A model generated the notes under the pieces. The model was not told where the DNA came from. It worked only from the letters and a program-made list of their open reading frames with translations, and did no database searches. This document shows positions 25,063 to 34,163 of a stretch of DNA of 35,848 nucleotides, in pieces. The translations under genes were made by a program, and so were the position numbers. This stretch comes from Planctomycetota bacterium (GTDB taxonomy: Bacteria > Planctomycetota > Brocadiia > Brocadiales > Brocadiaceae). The stretch spans positions 1-35,848 of the forward strand of contig VGXX01000010.1 of the NCBI GenBank assembly GCA_016873155.1, in the 5' to 3' direction. How positions within the stretch are numbered: position 1 is the stretch's first letter; the number at the start of each line of letters is the position of its first letter.

Positions 25063-26307
25063 CTAAGAATATCTCCTTAAAACCAGAACGGCGTGCGTTC
25101 CACCTACACTGTGGCTATTTATCAATGCTGTGTCCATGGAAAACCGCCTGGCATGGTGTGGGACATAGTCCAGGTCACATAAAGGGTCAGGTTCGTCTAG
25201 GTTGATTGTGGGAGTAACAAACCCGTTCTTCAGACAAAGGCTTGTAGCGATGACCTGGAAGCCGCCTCCAGCAGCATAAGCCTGACCTGTCATTGATTTA
25301 ATGGAGCTTATGGGTATTTTATACGCATGATTCCCAAAAAATGCTTTAAAGGCATTTGTTTCTGCTATGTCATAACCAGGTATAGCGTTTCCGTGCGCGC
25401 AGATATAGTCTATCTCTTCCCCTTGAATTTTACCGGCTATCAATGCCTGTTCCAATGCGGAGATTAACGCCTGCCCGCTCATGTCTACCCTAACAACGTC
25501 CTGCGCCTCGCATGTGGAGGCGTAGGATGCAATCTCGGCGTATATATTTGCCCCCCTGCTTAAGGCATGATTCAATTCCTCAACCACTATTGCTGCCCCA
25601 CCTTCACTGACAACCATACCGTCGCGGTCTTTATCATACGGTCTGGAGGCTTTCTCCGGTTCGTCATTTCTTTTTGAGAGGATTCCCAAAGCACAAAAGG
25701 TGGCCATGGCAAAGGGGAAGATTGGGGCGTCTGAACTCCCTACGACTGCAACGTCTACATCGCCCCTCTTTATCATTTTATAGCCCCAGCTTACAACGTC
25801 AAGTCCGGTTGAACATCCCGAGGACAGCGTCGAATTTGACCCTGTAATCTTCAACTCCGAACATATATAACCCGTTGACACGTGGGGTGTAAATTCAGGG
25901 GCTGTAAAGCGACTTACTGCTTTCGGTCCGGATTCCAAGAATCTCCTATGCTGACCTTCGTATATATCGTTTTCTGCCCCTATCGTTGTTCCAAAACACA
26001 CACCGCATCTATCCCTATTCTCCTTTCTCAGGTCAATTTCAGAGTCTGCTACAGCCATCTTCGATGCCGCAACACCAAAGTGGGTGAACCTTCCGCTTCT
26101 TTTGACCAATTTTGGATCGAAGTAATCGCAGGGATCGAAGTCTTTTACCTCGCCCGCAATCTGCGTACTGAATGGAGACGGATCAAAGGAAGCAATCCTT
26201 TTTATACCTGATCGTCCGTTGATTAGCGCCTCCCAATATGCGTCTTTTCCATTACCATTAGGGGCTAATATTCCGAGGCCGGTGATAACAACACGCCTTG
26301 TTATCAT
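25063..26307 (-). CDS. Divergent beta-ketoacyl-ACP synthase (FabF-like, Cys-His-Gln)
   Basis: A 414-residue thiolase-fold condensing enzyme of the FabF (KAS II) type. The acyl-binding Cys165 (SSGCSTG) and first His305 (CAHGNAIPG) are present. The second catalytic histidine of FabF, in KSMTGH, is Gln342 here (KSMTGQ). The glycine-rich gate GFGGTN is SVGGTH (400-405), and the usual HGTST after the first His is HGNAI. These changes suggest altered condensation or substrate choice rather than housekeeping fatty-acid synthesis. I set the start at ATG 26307 with GGAGG upstream; it overlaps the end of the radical SAM gene by 50 bp. Placement between radical SAM and kinase genes points to a specialised lipid or polyketide-like product. 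Confidence 0.88.
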   Translation of the reverse strand: MITRRVVITGLGILAPNGNGKDAYWEALINGRSGIKRIASFDPSPFSTQIAGEVKDFDPCDYFDPKLVKRSGRFTHFGVAASKMAVADSEIDLRKENRDRCGVCFGTTIGAENDIYEGQHRRFLESGPKAVSRFTAPEFTPHVSTGYICSELKITGSNSTLSSGCSTGLDVVSWGYKMIKRGDVDVAVVGSSDAPIFPFAMATFCALGILSKRNDEPEKASRPYDKDRDGMVVSEGGAAIVVEELNHALSRGANIYAEIASYASTCEAQDVVRVDMSGQALISALEQALIAGKIQGEEIDYICAHGNAIPGYDIAETNAFKAFFGNHAYKIPISSIKSMTGQAYAAGGGFQVIATSLCLKNGFVTPTINLDEPDPLCDLDYVPHHARRFSMDTALINSHSVGGTHAVLVLRRYS

Positions 26308-28126
26308 GAAGCTTTTCCTCCGCAAAAAATATTTTGTTTGTTGAAGGGAAGTTTTTTTCTGCCAGTTTACGGCTGTATTCGTTTATTTTTTGATAAACGT
26401 CTCTCAGGAAGCCGTAGTTTGTTGTTAATAACGCCAAATCGCTCTTTATTTTAAATTCTTCCAGACCCGTTTGACCTACAAATCCAGCGCTTCGTGCTGC
26501 AAGGCAATGTTCATCGGAGACGTTTACCGTATAACCCATTTCTCTGACCCTTTTATCCATGAACCCGGCCATCTTAAGCATGTCCATGAACTTCATTCCC
26601 TGTAGAGAGATGTTCAGTTCAGGCCACGTGCTTGGATCCTTCGTCAGTTCATACTCATAACGTAAAATCGTTTGGAGATAATCTTCAGGCATACTAAATC
26701 CAAATCTCCGGGGTTCTATTTGCCATACAGTAGCAGGCAAAGGCGCAGCAGGAGTTATTAACACAGAGTCGGGCATGTAATTTTCACTTTTTAATTTGCG
26801 GAGAAAACACAAATTCTCTTCCAGAACCTGCTCGTGGGTTATCCCACTACCAGAAGGTATGGGACACGGATAAATAAAACTTACACCCACATCGAGATGC
26901 TTCCCTTGGTTGTAGGATGCCTGTTTTATGGCCTTAATGGTAAAATAAATATCATCAACAGAATTACCTTTACTCATGGTTTTTGAAAGTATCTCGTTGT
27001 TGACTACTTCAGTACCCAGGAAAACAGCCCTAAGCCCGGAACGTATTATTCTTTCATAGGTTTCAATAAGTTCATCTATTCTCGCCCTTGCCCCGTTTTC
27101 TGCCCGAACGAACATTGAATACTCAAGAGTCAATCCTTCTTTTGTTATTGCATCAGCAATGCGGCTGCTCAATGAAACGGGTGTTGTGGAGCCGGCAAAT
27201 CTGAAAAGCCCAATACCCATTTCTCTGATAGTATTCTTGATTTCCGCAAGGGTTATGTTGATATCCCGGGCCTGGTATCTGCCGGTAATGTTTGGATGTG
27301 TACAAAAATTGCACTTTCCATAATAGCATCCTGAAGATTCATTTATTACTGCTATATTTACCTTTCCATCTTCCTTTTCATAGAGGGGGAAAGGTTTTAA
27401 GTTTAAAGAAAGCCTCTTAATAGGTGTTTCTTTCGCCGCTCCGTTACCGTCTTTGTATATCAAATTAAAAATCTCTCCAGCCTCGGCAAGTTCAGTAATT
27501 CTTTTTATTACCTCAGATTTTGTGCGTCCCTGGCAATACATTTCTCTGGTTGTATGAATAATCTTTGTTAGAGTTGTTTCACCCTCGACATCTATGCAAA
27601 AGTCAAAAGGACTTTTTTCCAATGCATGAGTTTTGAATTGATTAACCTGTGGACCTCCGGCAATTATCAGGGTATTTGGACTCAGTTCGTTAACTCTTTT
27701 GGCAAGCTTCTCGGAGTATGAAAATCTATCCCCAAGCCACGTCTTGATCCCGAGTACTTTTACCTTATTCTTACAGATCTTTTGAGCAAGACCTTCGATA
27801 TATTTTCCCATTTTTTCTTTGATAATCTCAGTGAGATTGTCCTGGAGATGGTTCCACTCCCTTCTCATGGATACGGTCTTTTCAATATCTCCCTTGCCAA
27901 AGATATGCGCAGAGAGTTCAGATAGTCGTGGTGTAAGATCGTTTTTAGTAAATGTTGTGTAGAAATCGATTCTAGCCGGGTCTTCAACGATAATATTAAA
28001 TCCTTCATTTTTACATGCCCTGACCAGTACGCCAATACCATTTTCCTTAAAGCAGTCACTAACAGAATAGGCCTTTCCCATAAATGAATTCCATAACAGA
28101 AGGTCTATGCCTTGAAAGTTGCGCAT
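26258..28126 (-). CDS. Radical SAM protein, B12-binding-like N-terminus, atypical CX4CX2C cluster
   Basis: A 622-residue protein. The N-terminal 60-190 region has the Rossmann-like pattern of B12-binding radical SAM proteins (TLIIAGGPQVNQF, FDFCIDVEGETTL) but no DxHxxG cobalamin motif. The radical SAM core starts at Cys267, and the [4Fe-4S] cysteines are 267, 272 and 275, spaced CX4CX2C instead of CX3CX2C; I checked this in the codons at 27302-27328. GSTTP and MFVRAENG follow as expected for the barrel. The start has AGGAG 8 nt upstream at 28126. It is the first gene of the operon with the ketosynthase and kinase. The likely role is radical modification of a lipid-type or ACP-bound substrate; a ladderane step is a hypothesis. 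Confidence 0.82.
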   Translation of the reverse strand: MRNFQGIDLLLWNSFMGKAYSVSDCFKENGIGVLVRACKNEGFNIIVEDPARIDFYTTFTKNDLTPRLSELSAHIFGKGDIEKTVSMRREWNHLQDNLTEIIKEKMGKYIEGLAQKICKNKVKVLGIKTWLGDRFSYSEKLAKRVNELSPNTLIIAGGPQVNQFKTHALEKSPFDFCIDVEGETTLTKIIHTTREMYCQGRTKSEVIKRITELAEAGEIFNLIYKDGNGAAKETPIKRLSLNLKPFPLYEKEDGKVNIAVINESSGCYYGKCNFCTHPNITGRYQARDINITLAEIKNTIREMGIGLFRFAGSTTPVSLSSRIADAITKEGLTLEYSMFVRAENGARARIDELIETYERIIRSGLRAVFLGTEVVNNEILSKTMSKGNSVDDIYFTIKAIKQASYNQGKHLDVGVSFIYPCPIPSGSGITHEQVLEENLCFLRKLKSENYMPDSVLITPAAPLPATVWQIEPRRFGFSMPEDYLQTILRYEYELTKDPSTWPELNISLQGMKFMDMLKMAGFMDKRVREMGYTVNVSDEHCLAARSAGFVGQTGLEEFKIKSDLALLTTNYGFLRDVYQKINEYSRKLAEKNFPSTNKIFFAEEKLHDNKACCYHRPRNISP

Positions 28127-28420
28127 GAGAAGTCTCCTAAAGAGACGAATGTACTATGGTATTTCATAGTAGAAGTTATTAGGTTAATAAGGTTACTTTA
28201 TTTTAATACTTTTAGTTTTAAAATGAAAGTGTGATATTTTAAGTCCTTCCGCAAATATATAAAACCAGAATAAAAATATTAGTGTTGGTTATCTATGACG
28301 ATAGGTACGGCAAATACGGGGAACAAGAGCTGCGTTTTGAGATGGATACGTTTTCCTGTATTAAATATGGAGGCTTTTGCTCAGGAAGTTTTCGTAAGTA
28401 GACAAACAGCATTTATTGGC
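28127..28420. other. Gap between operon and receiver gene; hairpin 28152-28171
   Basis: This 294-nt AT-rich gap should contain the minus-strand promoter of the radical SAM operon. A 7-bp inverted repeat (28152-28158 with 28165-28171) sits 25 nt upstream of that gene and could be an operator. A 44-codon open frame on plus (28295-28429) has no ribosome site and I do not call it. Confidence 0.35.
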
Positions 28421-29926
28421 TTATTTTAATGAATTTTGTTCCATTTTTAACCGATGACGGTCAGAAAACCAGCTTTTTGATAAATTAGTAACAGCTTGTG
28501 TTACTTCTGGAGGGATGGTATTTTCAGAGTTAACTAAATATCCATTTACCAGGTTTTCCAAATCCTTTATCTTCGTTTCCATTTTCTTAACGTCGCTTAA
28601 ATCAGAGAATATCATAATTGCACCGAGTTCCGTATTATTATCCAATAACAAAGACGTACTAATATCATAGGTAGAACGGGTAACAGGATGCACCACCTCA
28701 CTCCTTTTAAAAGTTTTCTTGTCTTTTAAAGTCCTTAAGAGATAATTGGCAAATAATGAACCAATATATTTAACATCCTTTCCTATCACCTCATCTGAAG
28801 GAATATTTAACATCCTTGCCGCATTTTTATTAAAGATATTAACCTTACAATCTTTATTGATAACAATAATTCCGTAAGGGATATTTTCCAGGACGTTTTC
28901 GTTGTGAATTCTCCTGAGGTTTACCTCCTGGTAAAGGAACGCATTCTCTACTGCCATACCGATATACCCTGCCAGCATGGATAGTAATTCTATATCCTCA
29001 TCAAAAAATGCCTTCCCGGTAATTTTATTTCCCAGGGCAATCACACTGCTCAAATTCCCATTGGCAAAAACAGGTATACACAATTGCGCCTGCAGAAGGT
29101 TCATTTCCTTCTGTATCTTTATGGCTTCACGCACAGTTAATTTGTTAGTCGTTACGTCTCTGTTTATGACCTCTTTATTTAATATCTGATGATTCCTGGT
29201 CAACCACAGCATAATACCTTGATTCGTGGTGAAACAAATACTACGGGCAGTTATCTCATCCAGGCCGAGACAGCGAAAAGGCCGAAACAAACCATCGTTT
29301 TTGTCCATCAACATAAATACTGCCCTTCCTACTCCGAATGTCTCAGCCATCGCCTCGACAGTCAGATCGGCAAGCTTCCCAAGGTCATACACACGTGTTA
29401 ATACCTTCGAAAACTTTTGGAAGACTTCCTTGTATCCAAGAAACGTCACCCTGACATTGTCTTGTTTGTTGAAAGCCGATTCGGACAACCTTGCATCCTC
29501 CGGCTTTAAATTCTTTATATGCGACTGAATGAAACCCAACTCCCTTTTCAGTTCCTGTTTCTCAAAAACCCTCTTTGAGACCATCTCCACTGCGTCTCTT
29601 CGCAGGGGTTTTTTAAGATATTCATATTCACCGGATACCCGAAATTCTTCCGGCAATATTGGCTGAGACTCCGGCACTATCATAACAATCGTCGGTTCAA
29701 TATTTGTTCGTCGGAGTTCTTCTATAAGCTTGTTTGCCCCGTCATCGTTCAAGAGAACATCCAGAAAAGTTACATCGATGTCTATTTTGAGAAATATTTG
29801 CAGCGCCTCCTCATGTGTCCTGGCAATATGGACTACGTAATCTTTACTCAAAGATTTCTTAAAAAAAGCATTCATTGCCTTATCGTTTGAGACTACAAGA
29901 AAAGAATACACAAACTTATCCCCCAA
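28421..29926 (-). CDS. Receiver-GAF-PAS signalling protein (no kinase domain)
   Basis: A 501-residue protein. The receiver domain (about 5-120) has phospho-acceptor Asp56 (TFLDVLL) and Lys105 (YLKKPL), but the usual acidic pair is Asn14-Asp15. GAF lies at about 170-335, PAS at about 342-448, and a short tail follows. No kinase, DNA-binding or cyclic-nucleotide domain is visible. Its GAF-PAS part resembles that of the neighbouring histidine kinase, so it may bind or modulate such a kinase. The start is uncertain: TTG 29926 has only a weak AGGC upstream, and CTG or ATA codons in frame are alternatives. Codons up to 29912 are duplicated perfectly at 30046-31096. Confidence 0.8.
   Translation of the reverse strand: MGDKFVYSFLVVSNDKAMNAFFKKSLSKDYVVHIARTHEEALQIFLKIDIDVTFLDVLLNDDGANKLIEELRRTNIEPTIVMIVPESQPILPEEFRVSGEYEYLKKPLRRDAVEMVSKRVFEKQELKRELGFIQSHIKNLKPEDARLSESAFNKQDNVRVTFLGYKEVFQKFSKVLTRVYDLGKLADLTVEAMAETFGVGRAVFMLMDKNDGLFRPFRCLGLDEITARSICFTTNQGIMLWLTRNHQILNKEVINRDVTTNKLTVREAIKIQKEMNLLQAQLCIPVFANGNLSSVIALGNKITGKAFFDEDIELLSMLAGYIGMAVENAFLYQEVNLRRIHNENVLENIPYGIIVINKDCKVNIFNKNAARMLNIPSDEVIGKDVKYIGSLFANYLLRTLKDKKTFKRSEVVHPVTRSTYDISTSLLLDNNTELGAIMIFSDLSDVKKMETKIKDLENLVNGYLVNSENTIPPEVTQAVTNLSKSWFSDRHRLKMEQNSLK
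28862..29912. repeat. Direct repeat copy A (1051 bp)
   Basis: This segment is repeated in the same orientation at 30046-31096, offset 1184 bp. I compared it line by line and see no difference; both ends break sharply. It covers the receiver, GAF and first residues of the PAS domain of the intact gene. Confidence 0.9.
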
Positions 29927-30033
29927 TAAATTGCCTATAAAAAATTCATTCAGCTATTTCTATAAACATTATACCGAAAATTGTAACTATATTATGTACC
30001 AAATTACCAAAATGCTTTTTAGGATAGCTGTCA

Positions 30034-31095
30034 CTAATTATTTAAAACAATAATTCCGTAAGGGATATTTTCCAGGACGTTTTCGTTGTGAATTCTCCTG
30101 AGGTTTACCTCCTGGTAAAGGAACGCATTCTCTACTGCCATACCGATATACCCTGCCAGCATGGATAGTAATTCTATATCCTCATCAAAAAATGCCTTCC
30201 CGGTAATTTTATTTCCCAGGGCAATCACACTGCTCAAATTCCCATTGGCAAAAACAGGTATACACAATTGCGCCTGCAGAAGGTTCATTTCCTTCTGTAT
30301 CTTTATGGCTTCACGCACAGTTAATTTGTTAGTCGTTACGTCTCTGTTTATGACCTCTTTATTTAATATCTGATGATTCCTGGTCAACCACAGCATAATA
30401 CCTTGATTCGTGGTGAAACAAATACTACGGGCAGTTATCTCATCCAGGCCGAGACAGCGAAAAGGCCGAAACAAACCATCGTTTTTGTCCATCAACATAA
30501 ATACTGCCCTTCCTACTCCGAATGTCTCAGCCATCGCCTCGACAGTCAGATCGGCAAGCTTCCCAAGGTCATACACACGTGTTAATACCTTCGAAAACTT
30601 TTGGAAGACTTCCTTGTATCCAAGAAACGTCACCCTGACATTGTCTTGTTTGTTGAAAGCCGATTCGGACAACCTTGCATCCTCCGGCTTTAAATTCTTT
30701 ATATGCGACTGAATGAAACCCAACTCCCTTTTCAGTTCCTGTTTCTCAAAAACCCTCTTTGAGACCATCTCCACTGCGTCTCTTCGCAGGGGTTTTTTAA
30801 GATATTCATATTCACCGGATACCCGAAATTCTTCCGGCAATATTGGCTGAGACTCCGGCACTATCATAACAATCGTCGGTTCAATATTTGTTCGTCGGAG
30901 TTCTTCTATAAGCTTGTTTGCCCCGTCATCGTTCAAGAGAACATCCAGAAAAGTTACATCGATGTCTATTTTGAGAAATATTTGCAGCGCCTCCTCATGT
31001 GTCCTGGCAATATGGACTACGTAATCTTTACTCAAAGATTTCTTAAAAAAAGCATTCATTGCCTTATCGTTTGAGACTACAAGAAAAGAATACAC
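30034..31095 (-). pseudogene. Truncated duplicate of the receiver-GAF-PAS gene
   Basis: 353 codons identical to the intact gene at 28421-29926 from its YSFLVV to its PYGIIV, then a frame that runs into LNN and a stop. The PAS domain and tail are lost; receiver and GAF are complete, so a shortened protein could still be made. The original start lies outside the repeat; here GTG 31095 with GAGGA about 7 nt upstream is usable. The codons just before it (IGHLYEDDTV) resemble those before the intact copy (IGNLLGDKFV), so the junction may lie in older homologous sequence. It is either a decoy or regulator domain or a decaying copy. Confidence 0.75.
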
Positions 31096-31096
31096 A
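30046..31096. repeat. Direct repeat copy B (1051 bp)
   Basis: Second copy of 28862-29912 in the same orientation, separated by 133 bp (29913-30045). There is no insertion-sequence signature or inverted repeat at either end. The spacer contains a possible minus-strand -10 box (ATTATA on plus at 29968-29973) that could drive the intact gene. Confidence 0.9.
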
Positions 31097-31720
31097 GTGT
31101 CATCCTCATATAAATGACCTATTAGTCACCCCTGCGGGAGATATGACTGAAAACAGTACACCCTAAAATAACAATTCCAGGTCTACCGAAAGCCCGATAT
31201 TCCTCTTTATCCCTATTGGAGCAACTAGTGTACCAATTGTTGCTGTGGTTAATTAACGGTAAAAATACTTTTTTATAATCAATAATCAAAGTTTTAGTGT
31301 AAAAGAGATAATACACTTGTTAAAACAATTACTCTTATCAAAGCTAACGTAATTCAAAATAAATAATTTGCTATGCGGCTGATAGTTTTATTTAAAATTA
31401 ATCTGAATTTTCGCAAAAATTTAATGCTATTGTAAGATAAATCTTATAAAATACGCACAATATTGAACATTGCTTTGACATTTTTGTTGTGGATTATGCA
31501 AGGAGTAATCAATATAAGAAATTACTATATTGACAATAAACTCTTACAAATTAATTAAAATTGTGAGCTTAATCTCAGGAACAAAGGGGTTACAATTTAT
31601 CAGTAATTCCTTTGTAAAGATTGGTACATAAATTGTTTTAATACCTACGCTGTTATAAAAAATTTGGCAAAAAAAACAAATCTGAAATCTTGGATAAGCT
31701 TAATTTTTAGGAATTAAATT
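31097..31720. other. AT-rich intergenic region, 624 bp
   Basis: No convincing gene. It separates the minus-strand duplicate from the plus-strand HD-GYP gene and must hold both promoters. A weak plus candidate is TTGACA at 31530-31535 with TAATTA at 31552-31557 (16-nt spacer). A small inverted repeat GCAAC/GTTGC lies near 31221-31243. A 64-codon minus frame (31122-31316) lacks coding character. Confidence 0.4.
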
Positions 31721-32737
31721 ATGGTTCAAAGAATAAAATCGGCAAGTATACTTGTGGTTGATGACGATTTGGGTGTAAGAGAATCGTTAAAAATGATCCT
31801 GATGGATAAGTATTATGTGTCTACTGCATCAAATATTGAAGAGGCAATAAATAGCTTAAAGGTCATCGAACCAGAACTGATCTTCCTCGATATAAAAATA
31901 TCCAAAGAAAATGGTCTTGATTTTCTTAAGCAGATACATTCTGACAAATCCAATATTCCGGTAGTCATGATTACTGCCTTTCCTTCATCACAAACCGCCA
32001 TTACAGCGTTTCGAAGTGGAGCATTTGATTATATTATTAAGCCCTTTGAACCATCTGAGATACATACAACAGTAGAAAGGGCGTTACAACATCGTACTGA
32101 ATCGTATGAAAAAGACAAGCTTGTGTATAATCTGAGGAGCGCCGTTCACAAAAACTTCTTCTCTACCACAGAATCTCTATTACTTGCTATAGACGCTAAA
32201 GACTCTTATACTGCAGGCCACTCTAAAAGAGTATCTTTATTGTTCGGTTTAATAACAAAAGAATTAGGCATGAACGAGGCGAGAATCGTAAAATTGCGGT
32301 ATGGAGCATTTCTTCACGATATAGGAAAGATAGGGGTGAGAGATGATATACTGACAAAAACAGACGATCTTACTGGGGAAGAATTTTTCTTAATGAAACA
32401 GCATCCTGAGATAGGTTATAATATTCTTGTACCCATTAATTTCCTGAAAGAAGGTTTACCAATAGTACGTTACCACCATGAATGGTATAACGGTGAGGGA
32501 TATCCTCACGGCCTAAGGGGGGAAGAAATTCCTCAGGAGGTTGCCATTTTCTCTGTCATAGATGCTTACGATGCGTTGACTACGGACAGGTATTATCGTA
32601 AAAAATATTCTAATCAAGAAGCGTTTAAAATTATTACAGAAGGTATAGGCACGCAATTTATGCCTACTTTAGCCGAAAAAGTTCTTTCAATCATTAAAAA
32701 ATGCTGTGAAACCTGGCATCTGGGCGGAAGCAACTAA
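31721..32737 (+). CDS. Response regulator with HD-GYP phosphodiesterase domain
   Basis: A 338-residue RpfG-like protein. The receiver (about 8-120) has the acidic pair Asp14-Asp15, phospho-acceptor Asp57 (FLDIKI) and Lys107 (IIKPFE). The HD-GYP domain (about 150-330) shows HDIGKIG with His199-Asp200, HHEWYNGEGYP with GYP at 260-262, and DAYDALTTDR. This predicts hydrolysis of cyclic di-GMP under control of an unlinked or nearby kinase. AGGA lies 8 nt before ATG 31721. The next gene, the FadL-like porin, is 73 nt downstream on the same strand and may be co-transcribed. Confidence 0.93.
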   Translation: MVQRIKSASILVVDDDLGVRESLKMILMDKYYVSTASNIEEAINSLKVIEPELIFLDIKISKENGLDFLKQIHSDKSNIPVVMITAFPSSQTAITAFRSGAFDYIIKPFEPSEIHTTVERALQHRTESYEKDKLVYNLRSAVHKNFFSTTESLLLAIDAKDSYTAGHSKRVSLLFGLITKELGMNEARIVKLRYGAFLHDIGKIGVRDDILTKTDDLTGEEFFLMKQHPEIGYNILVPINFLKEGLPIVRYHHEWYNGEGYPHGLRGEEIPQEVAIFSVIDAYDALTTDRYYRKKYSNQEAFKIITEGIGTQFMPTLAEKVLSIIKKCCETWHLGGSN

Positions 32738-32810
32738 GGAAAATTACCAAAATAAACTTTCTAATTCCTGTCATGTTAATAAACATCCGTATAGGTAATT
32801 TATAATCGGC

Positions 32811-34118
32811 ATGAAACGATTACTTGTTGTCTATACTTTTATCCTTATTTTCTCCTTTTGTGGCAAGAACGTCTTAGCACAGGGAGCATCTGGATTACAC
32901 AACCCGGTTCTTGGAGCTTCAGCGCTCGCACAGGGGAATGCATTTGTAGCCCGTGCAGACGATGCCTCTGCAATCTATTTTAACCCGGCGGGTCTTACGC
33001 AATTACAAAAACCACAACTTTCTCTGGGTACAAGTTTTGTCCTTCCCTCCGTAGAATATCACGGTAATGGTGTGAGTGAGGATATGGACACAAAAGTGAA
33101 CACCATACCAAATATGTACTTTACCAGCCCAATCATAGAAAATAAATTAGCCGCTGGCATTGGCATAAACGTCCCTTACGGCCTCCAGGGCAAATGGGAC
33201 GGCGATGGATTCTCCAGATATGTCGTTACAGACTTTGATTTACGAATTATCAATGTAAATCCAACCATTACTTATAAACCATCTTCTTTCTTTTCAGTAG
33301 GAGTCGGACTGGACTATTATTATGCAAACGTAGAACAAGGTCGACACCTTAATGTAGGGGTAATTAATTCTGCTCTGACAGGCACCCCTTTAGATACCAG
33401 CACTCCTGATGGACTTCAGGAGAGCAAAATGCACGGCGATGCATTCGGGTACAATACAGGAATGCTATTTAATATCACTCCAAGTCATAGTGTTGGCATT
33501 TCATTCAGAAGTAAGGCAGATATAGATTTTAAGGGCAAGCTAAAACTCTCTAAATTAAGCGGTGCAACCACAGCAGTATTTGGTTCCGATGATTTCGATA
33601 CACGAACCACTACGAATGCCACATTACCAGAGATGCTCTCACTAGGTTATGCATATAAACATAATAATCTTTGGAGCATAGAAGCGGATGTTCAGTGGAC
33701 AAATTGGTCCAGGTTTGACGTTGTCAAATACGATTTTGATACAACAAATGCCTTACTGGAAGCAAGTAAGGAGGATGTACGAAATTGGCACAATACCTTC
33801 AGTTTCGCTCTCGGTGGGGAATATAAGTTAAATGAAGCCATAAAAGTAAGAGGTGGTTATACCTTTCATGAGTCTCCGGTTCCAGGTGATACCTTTGAGC
33901 CTTCAGTTCCACAGAGCAGCCGGCATGGAATTTTTACAGGTCTTGGGTATAGCTGGGGGAAGAAATTGAACAAAGGGATTGACTTTGCTTACGGGACGGT
34001 TTTCTATGAAAATCGAAACGTAGATAACTCAGTTGGGGATGCAGTACAAGGTCCTATAGATGGGCATTATGACCTCATTACCCATATAATGGCAATAAAT
34101 TTTAATTATATATTTTAA
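32811..34118 (+). CDS. FadL/OmpP1/TodX-type outer-membrane channel
   Basis: A 435-residue beta-barrel protein with a signal peptide (1-23, ending VLAQ). The N-terminal hatch region carries the family signature NAFVARADDASAIYFNPAGL. Alternating beta strands run to a C-terminal aromatic end (NYIF), the usual signal for outer-membrane assembly. Members carry hydrophobic molecules such as fatty acids or aromatics across the outer membrane; the substrate here is unknown. It supports a Gram-negative-type outer membrane in this planctomycete. The start at 32811 has only a weak ribosome site. Its end is 45 bp from a convergent gene. Confidence 0.92.
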   Translation: MKRLLVVYTFILIFSFCGKNVLAQGASGLHNPVLGASALAQGNAFVARADDASAIYFNPAGLTQLQKPQLSLGTSFVLPSVEYHGNGVSEDMDTKVNTIPNMYFTSPIIENKLAAGIGINVPYGLQGKWDGDGFSRYVVTDFDLRIINVNPTITYKPSSFFSVGVGLDYYYANVEQGRHLNVGVINSALTGTPLDTSTPDGLQESKMHGDAFGYNTGMLFNITPSHSVGISFRSKADIDFKGKLKLSKLSGATTAVFGSDDFDTRTTTNATLPEMLSLGYAYKHNNLWSIEADVQWTNWSRFDVVKYDFDTTNALLEASKEDVRNWHNTFSFALGGEYKLNEAIKVRGGYTFHESPVPGDTFEPSVPQSSRHGIFTGLGYSWGKKLNKGIDFAYGTVFYENRNVDNSVGDAVQGPIDGHYDLITHIMAINFNYIF

Positions 34119-34163
34119 AATGTGGACAATGCTTCCGAGTCGATCTTAGGTTTTGTGATTGGT

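Noticed and set aside
28295-28429. 44-codon open frame on plus between the radical SAM operon and the receiver gene
   Set aside because: No ribosome site, no recognisable motif, and it runs into the end of the opposite-strand gene.
29189-30712. Open frames on plus inside the 1051-bp repeats
   Set aside because: They are antisense to a well-supported receiver-GAF gene and appear twice only because the DNA is duplicated.
28862-31096. Insertion sequence or transposon explaining the duplication
   Set aside because: No transposase, terminal inverted repeats or target-site duplications at the repeat ends.
31122-31316. 64-codon open frame on minus upstream of the truncated duplicate
   Set aside because: AT-rich, no ribosome site and no domain; it looks like chance.
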